Source: Cryptomeria japonica
Taxonomy: Eukaryota; Streptophyta; Pinopsida; Cupressales; Cupressaceae
DNA: 64,000 nt
Assembly (NCBI RefSeq): GCF_030272615.1
Contig: NC_081411.1
Coordinates: forward strand, 155,396,971 to 155,460,970
Direction: 5' to 3'
A program made the translations under genes and the position numbers. Shown piece after piece: positions 60,036 to 64,000 of the stretch; positions within the stretch are counted from its first letter, which is position 1; each line of letters starts with the position of its first letter. The notes under the pieces were generated by a model that was not told the origin of the DNA, ran no database searches, and saw only the letters and a program-made list of their open reading frames with translations.

Positions 60036-61765
60036 TATCTTTTACTATACTGTTACTTTAGTTTTGTTCTTCCCCTTCAGTATCATCAACCTACTAATGT
60101 TAAATGAAACATAACAATAATTGCATATGGTACAGTTTATTACTCTCATTTTAGTTGACTTTGACTAATCATTTAGCCCCTTTTCACATCTAGTTTACCC
60201 TTATATTATTATTTTTATTCCTATCTAACTATGTTTCATTTTCCCATGTCTTTTTTACTTCTTATACTAGCATTACCCACCTTATATGTAATGTCTATCT
60301 TCTCCTACCCATCATTTATTTCATTTATCCCATTTAATGTTTTTTAAAACCTTCTTCTTTTCCTAATATGTCACTCCTCACGAATCACAATGACATGACA
60401 ACACCTTCTTTTTCTTCTTATTGATCCCCCCAACGTGGATGTGAGCATTTTACCATAGAAAACATCCATATCATTTTTCATGTCATTACATAGTAGAAAA
60501 AATAGTAAGGATAAGATTTTCTTATTTTGTAGCCAAAATTTAATATAATATTCGTTAATGACAATTGATACATTTCAGATTATCTTTTTCCTAGAAACCT
60601 ATAAATAAGGACTCTCCTCTTTCTTTCATCATGAAACTATTATGCATTTCAAGGTGTCCAATCTTCAATATTATGTGTTAAATTTAATGTTAATTAGAGA
60701 GCACCATATAGGACCTTAAATTTGTAGGATTATAGAAATGGATTCTTATTTTTTTTCCCAAACATAAGCCATCCTAGAGCTTTCTAATCATTTTAGAGCA
60801 TCTTTTTAACTACTTTATATCTTTCATTTTAACTTTTTAGCTCTCTTGTTTCCCTCAAGTTTTGTGCACACCTTTTCCCTATATCACTTTCATCATCCAA
60901 TCCTTTGCAATCACCTTTTGTGTCCTTGTTATTCTAATTTGCACACAAGGTTGGATATATCCTATCTAGACATCCATGATATTTCTAGTGTTATTTCCAT
61001 CACTTCTTTTTATAGGACACCTCTAATAGGTTACAAATTTGAATTGTAGAAATTTGGGCACATTCTTAATTCATATAATAACTTACATTCAATTTTGAAA
61101 TGTATATAAATCATTTGTTTTATTTTACATTTTCATTTTTTTCTTTATATTTGTACTTACAATGTCTAATAATTTGTTGGTTGTATCTCCTTATAATAAC
61201 TTCATTTAAATTAGATCTACAAAATATTATATATTTGATCAATTTCTATGTGATTTGTATTTAATTTACTTGATAGGAAAATCTATTTTGAGCCTTAAAC
61301 ATGATTTCTTTAGACATAGTGATACATTGATCGAATTGGATACCACATCATCTATTTACCAATAATGTAAATACTATTCTAGATACAAATTTATTTCAAT
61401 TCTAACTATTTATAATAAATATATAATATAATGAACAACTTCAATAGAGTGAGCCACGCATAGTGCAACAAATGGATAGAAGACAATCAGATGTGCCTAT
61501 AATAATTATCATCGTATCTCTTCACAAATGACATCAATCCAGTTTAGTATTAATTAAAATTAAATTGGGTTAGCTGAACATCAATAGAAATGGTGAGACA
61601 TGATATTTCAAAATTATCCATTTTTCTTTAAAAATGTGCAAGCCATGGACATGACTTAAAGAATCGAAATTCCAAGATATTGTAATTTATTGCTTATTGT
61701 ATCTTCTCGTTTAACTTCAAGAATCCAAATGATATAATTAGTGATAGACAGAAATCAACAATACT
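60036..61765 (+). repeat. 3' flank of F-box locus copy 2
   Basis: Homologous to 33300-34966; non-coding. Only short ORFs without support. Confidence 0.75.
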
Positions 61766-62884
61766 TCAAATCTGGAAGAGGGTGGGTACAAAATGTAATA
61801 CTGTAGAATCTGTACTTGTATCCAAACTCTTCCATATATTTTTCTCTGTATCATATGATAACCAATACTTTCTATACATCCAAGCATGGTTTTTTTCTAT
61901 GTCAGTTTCAATTCCTATGGCAGTTCGCAAAGAATGCTTGTATCCTATACGAATTGACAACTTGGAGCTTCCAAACAATGCATTTGAATTAGGGTTAGCC
62001 ATTTTGCCACTGTGTTGCAATTCAATTGATGGCAAAGATGGAGGCAGCAGTATTTGTGTTTCGCTCCATATCAATGCAAAAGAATTCCCCACTTTCTCAA
62101 ATTTCCCAATCTGAAAAAAGATATGTCTAGCACCTTTTGTGGCTACAAACAATTGTTTTTCAGCATCCTGCCCTAGAATACAATCTTTCGAGGGCAGCAC
62201 AATAACCCCACTTCCCACCCACTCTTCCCTTTCAATATAAAATGTGATTAGTCTTAAAAAACTATTATCTGAATCGTTTGTGCACAAGAAATAAATTCCC
62301 AACGAATAATATCTGTTGAACAGTCCTGATCTTTCTTGTGGTGGTACCAAAATTTGCTGCCAATTATCTTTGATGGAACTATAGACCCACGTTTCAATTT
62401 CTCTTTGCCTGTTGAATTCTACGTGCATCAATCTGAAACTCCTATGAGAATTTTTGTCATAGAATATCTCAGTTGAGATAATATTTTTTCTCTTAGACCG
62501 AGCTCTTATGGTTTTACTTTGGCCTGTAATAGGGTTCCAAATTAAAAGCTGGGGTCCATTGTTTCTCAAAAAAAAGCAAAGAAATCCATCTCCATGACCT
62601 AACACATCTCCAACCAGAATCTGACAAGGTAATTGCACTTCTTTACAATATTGATCTCGATTTAAGGAATTCATTTCCTTGGGATCTAAAATTGTAGAGT
62701 TATTCTTGATTTCTACTACCATGGCTTGTGAGAGGGTAGCTTGAAGGTTTACAAAAGAAACATTGTGGTATAATGACCACCATTGTTTGCACACACAGCG
62801 TAATCTCATGAATTTTGTAATTGGCAGTCCCGCCAGTATCTTATTTTGCACTTGCTCGGGCAAATCATTCCATGAGGTCTGCAT
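61766..62884 (-). CDS. F-box protein, intact single-exon gene
   Basis: 372 residues from ATG (62884) to stop. The F-box occupies about residues 4-45 (WNDLPEQVQNKILAGLPITK, LRCVCKQWWSLYHN), the segment that binds SKP1 in an SCF ubiquitin ligase; the rest is a substrate-recognition region with an FBA/kelch-like start (LLIWNPITGQSKTI near residue 115) and beta-rich, Trp-containing repeats. The substrate is unknown. There is no transmembrane segment or signal peptide. This start is supported by the conserved MQTSWNDLPEQVQNKIL opening, identical in the broken paralogue. It is the only undamaged host gene in the window and the intact half of a segmental duplication. No intron is needed. Expression is not shown by sequence. 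Confidence 0.9.
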   Translation of the reverse strand: MQTSWNDLPEQVQNKILAGLPITKFMRLRCVCKQWWSLYHNVSFVNLQATLSQAMVVEIKNNSTILDPKEMNSLNRDQYCKEVQLPCQILVGDVLGHGDGFLCFFLRNNGPQLLIWNPITGQSKTIRARSKRKNIISTEIFYDKNSHRSFRLMHVEFNRQREIETWVYSSIKDNWQQILVPPQERSGLFNRYYSLGIYFLCTNDSDNSFLRLITFYIEREEWVGSGVIVLPSKDCILGQDAEKQLFVATKGARHIFFQIGKFEKVGNSFALIWSETQILLPPSLPSIELQHSGKMANPNSNALFGSSKLSIRIGYKHSLRTAIGIETDIEKNHAWMYRKYWLSYDTEKNIWKSLDTSTDSTVLHFVPTLFQI

Positions 62885-63262
62885 GGCTGAGAAGAAGAAG
62901 AGTGAGGAGTTGATTGGATATCTGTATATTTCTTCACCTCTTTCTTCTCAAACTTTAGGGAAAATGAAAGCTTACTATTGTGTTTGCATGGATGTTTATA
63001 GGCTTTTATGTATTTGCATATGTAGTGGTTATAAGAAGTTCAACCGCCATGATTTCCACGCTCCTTTTCTTCTTTTCATCTTCCATGGGCCCAACAAGAA
63101 GAATACTTCATTTCCATTAGAGAATGAGTTTTCTTATTCAATAAATTCAGATTTTGTTTTGTAATTTGTGAGGGTGAAAATTGTATGCTCTATTTTATTT
63201 TATAGACTCATTTTCATCTATTATATGACAAATGTATAAGTAGCATATTTATGCTGAGAGTA
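62885..63262 (-). other. 5' flank of F-box locus copy 2
   Basis: Homologous to 42933-43296. Holds the putative promoter. A 133-codon + strand ORF overlaps it but is a shadow in duplicated non-coding DNA. Confidence 0.7.
62991..63000 (-). promoter_or_regulatory. Putative TATA box of the F-box gene
   Basis: Minus strand TATAAACATC, about 110 bases before the start codon, conserved in the flank of the broken copy (near 43031-43040). Confidence 0.4.
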
Positions 63263-63465
63263 TAGGAGACTCATAGCTAACGGCTGAATTGCATTGTGGG
63301 GTTATCCCCTAATCTAAATATATTATTAATAGTATTAAACTAATATTATTTAAGAAACGAGGGCACGGCTTTTGGTATCCTTGGCTGCAGGTCGCTTCAA
63401 GGTTCGGGGGCTCCCAAATCGTGTTGGGGAGCCACTGCTTTTTCTTCGCACCTCCTCTACATTTA
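63263..63465 (+). other. Probable 5' untranslated region of the right-edge LINE
   Basis: GC content rises abruptly near 63359, which may be the insertion point. The 5' border cannot be fixed without the 3' end. Confidence 0.4.
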
Positions 63466-64000
63466 ATGGAGGTTAATAAAAATGGCTCCCAGATTCCAGA
63501 CGGTCATTCTGCTAGGCTGAACTCTCGAGAAGTTGTTCAAGGTGCTACTGGTGGGCGTCGTTCTTTCTGGCAAGCGCCGGAAGGCAACAAGTTTGATTTC
63601 CCTGTGGAGGCCAGATTTGAAACCAAGGATGTTGCAACTGAGTCCATGGACCTCAAAGGTAAGGTTCCTACCAGCAAGATTATCATTAAGCTTAATGATT
63701 CTATATCTGCTATTATTTCTAGTGAAATTACTAGGCTTAGGGAGTCCACCATCTTTCTTGTTGCCTTAGATGTAGACAAGGTCCCGTCCAAACAGTTTTT
63801 AAATAAATGGTTGCAGGATGTATGGAGCAAGAAATTTGGGCTTCATTACTCGTACTATAGAATGATACAAAGAGGTTTATTTGTTTTGTTTTTCAGTGAC
63901 TCTGTCAACCAAAGTAAAGTTTTAGATAAACAATTCTGGAATATTGGTAATGCCTATTTCGGGGCTTTAAAATGGTCTTTAGAATCATGTGCGGGAGAGA
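63466..64000 (+). CDS. LINE ORF1 (DUF4283-type), 5' part, open to the window edge
   Basis: An uninterrupted frame from ATG at 63466 through 178 codons to base 64000, with no stop. The wording (FDFPVEARFETKDVA, IFLVALDVDKVPSKQFLNKW, RGLFVLFFSDS, LDKQFWNIGNAYFGALKW) fits the N-terminal half of plant L1 ORF1 proteins with a DUF4283 RNA-binding domain. No stop or frameshift is visible, in contrast to the other LINEs in the window, so this copy may be young. The GC-rich stretch before it (about 63359-63465) would be its 5' UTR. A DUF4283 host protein is a less likely alternative. Confidence 0.75.
   Translation, partial: MEVNKNGSQIPDGHSARLNSREVVQGATGGRRSFWQAPEGNKFDFPVEARFETKDVATESMDLKGKVPTSKIIIKLNDSISAIISSEITRLRESTIFLVALDVDKVPSKQFLNKWLQDVWSKKFGLHYSYYRMIQRGLFVLFFSDSVNQSKVLDKQFWNIGNAYFGALKWSLESCAGE

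Noticed and set aside
62763-63164. 133-codon plus-strand ORF over the F-box start
   Set aside because: It overlaps the antisense F-box coding region and its promoter; it is a shadow, and the duplicate copy does not keep it open.

Overview
This window is nuclear DNA from a land plant with a large, repeat-rich genome. A gymnosperm is my guess, but the sequence does not prove it. The evidence is plant Ty1/copia elements primed by initiator tRNA-Met, L1-type LINEs with plant-style ORF1 domains, a plant F-box gene, a piece of a plant 26S proteasome ATPase gene, and AT-rich filler. I found no prokaryotic operons, CRISPR arrays or rRNA genes, and I recognised no tRNA gene. The only complete, apparently functional single-copy host gene is an F-box gene at 61766-62884 (minus). 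A LINE ORF1 that is still open runs off the right edge (63466-64000).

Layout. 1-1130: internal piece and LTR of a minus-strand copia. 1131-8880: complete but mutated copia (element A), 1.54-kb LTRs, target duplication CTTGA. 8881-12515: unrecognised ORF pair, a 96-bp tandem duplication and a broken RPT5-like proteasome ATPase fragment. 12516-17140 and 17326-23584: two minus-strand copia elements of one family (B1 gag only, B2 gag-pol). B2 is flanked by an unusual 127-bp direct repeat. 24232-25412: LINE fragment. 25916-31100: degraded L1 LINE. 31709-32503: retroposed minus-strand sequence with an 18-bp target duplication and A-rich tail. 33300-43296: F-box locus copy 1, destroyed by copia element D (35326-42350), which itself carries a 1.47-kb solo LTR. 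43297-45584: AT-rich DNA with small duplications. 45585-49035: degenerate telomere-like (CCCTAA)n tract. 49480-59400: one LINE split by two insertions, a non-coding member of the B family (B3, target duplication ATGAG) and a 4.5-kb unclassified insertion. 59404-60035: probable LTR fragment. 60035-63262: F-box locus copy 2, intact.

How it fits together. Most of the window is transposons inserted in transposons. Their order can be read from target duplications: the B3 insertion and the 4.5-kb insertion postdate the split LINE; the solo LTR postdates element D; element D postdates the F-box segmental duplication. Nearly all element ORFs carry in-frame TAG stops where related proteins have Gln (CAG) or Trp, plus 1-bp frameshifts, so they are pseudogenes. 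I found no convincing novel multi-gene system. The most notable signals are a fourfold 28-bp array of primer-binding sites in B3, the long flanking duplication of B2, the hexamer-phased telomere-like tract, and the microhomology deletion at the element D/F-box junction.
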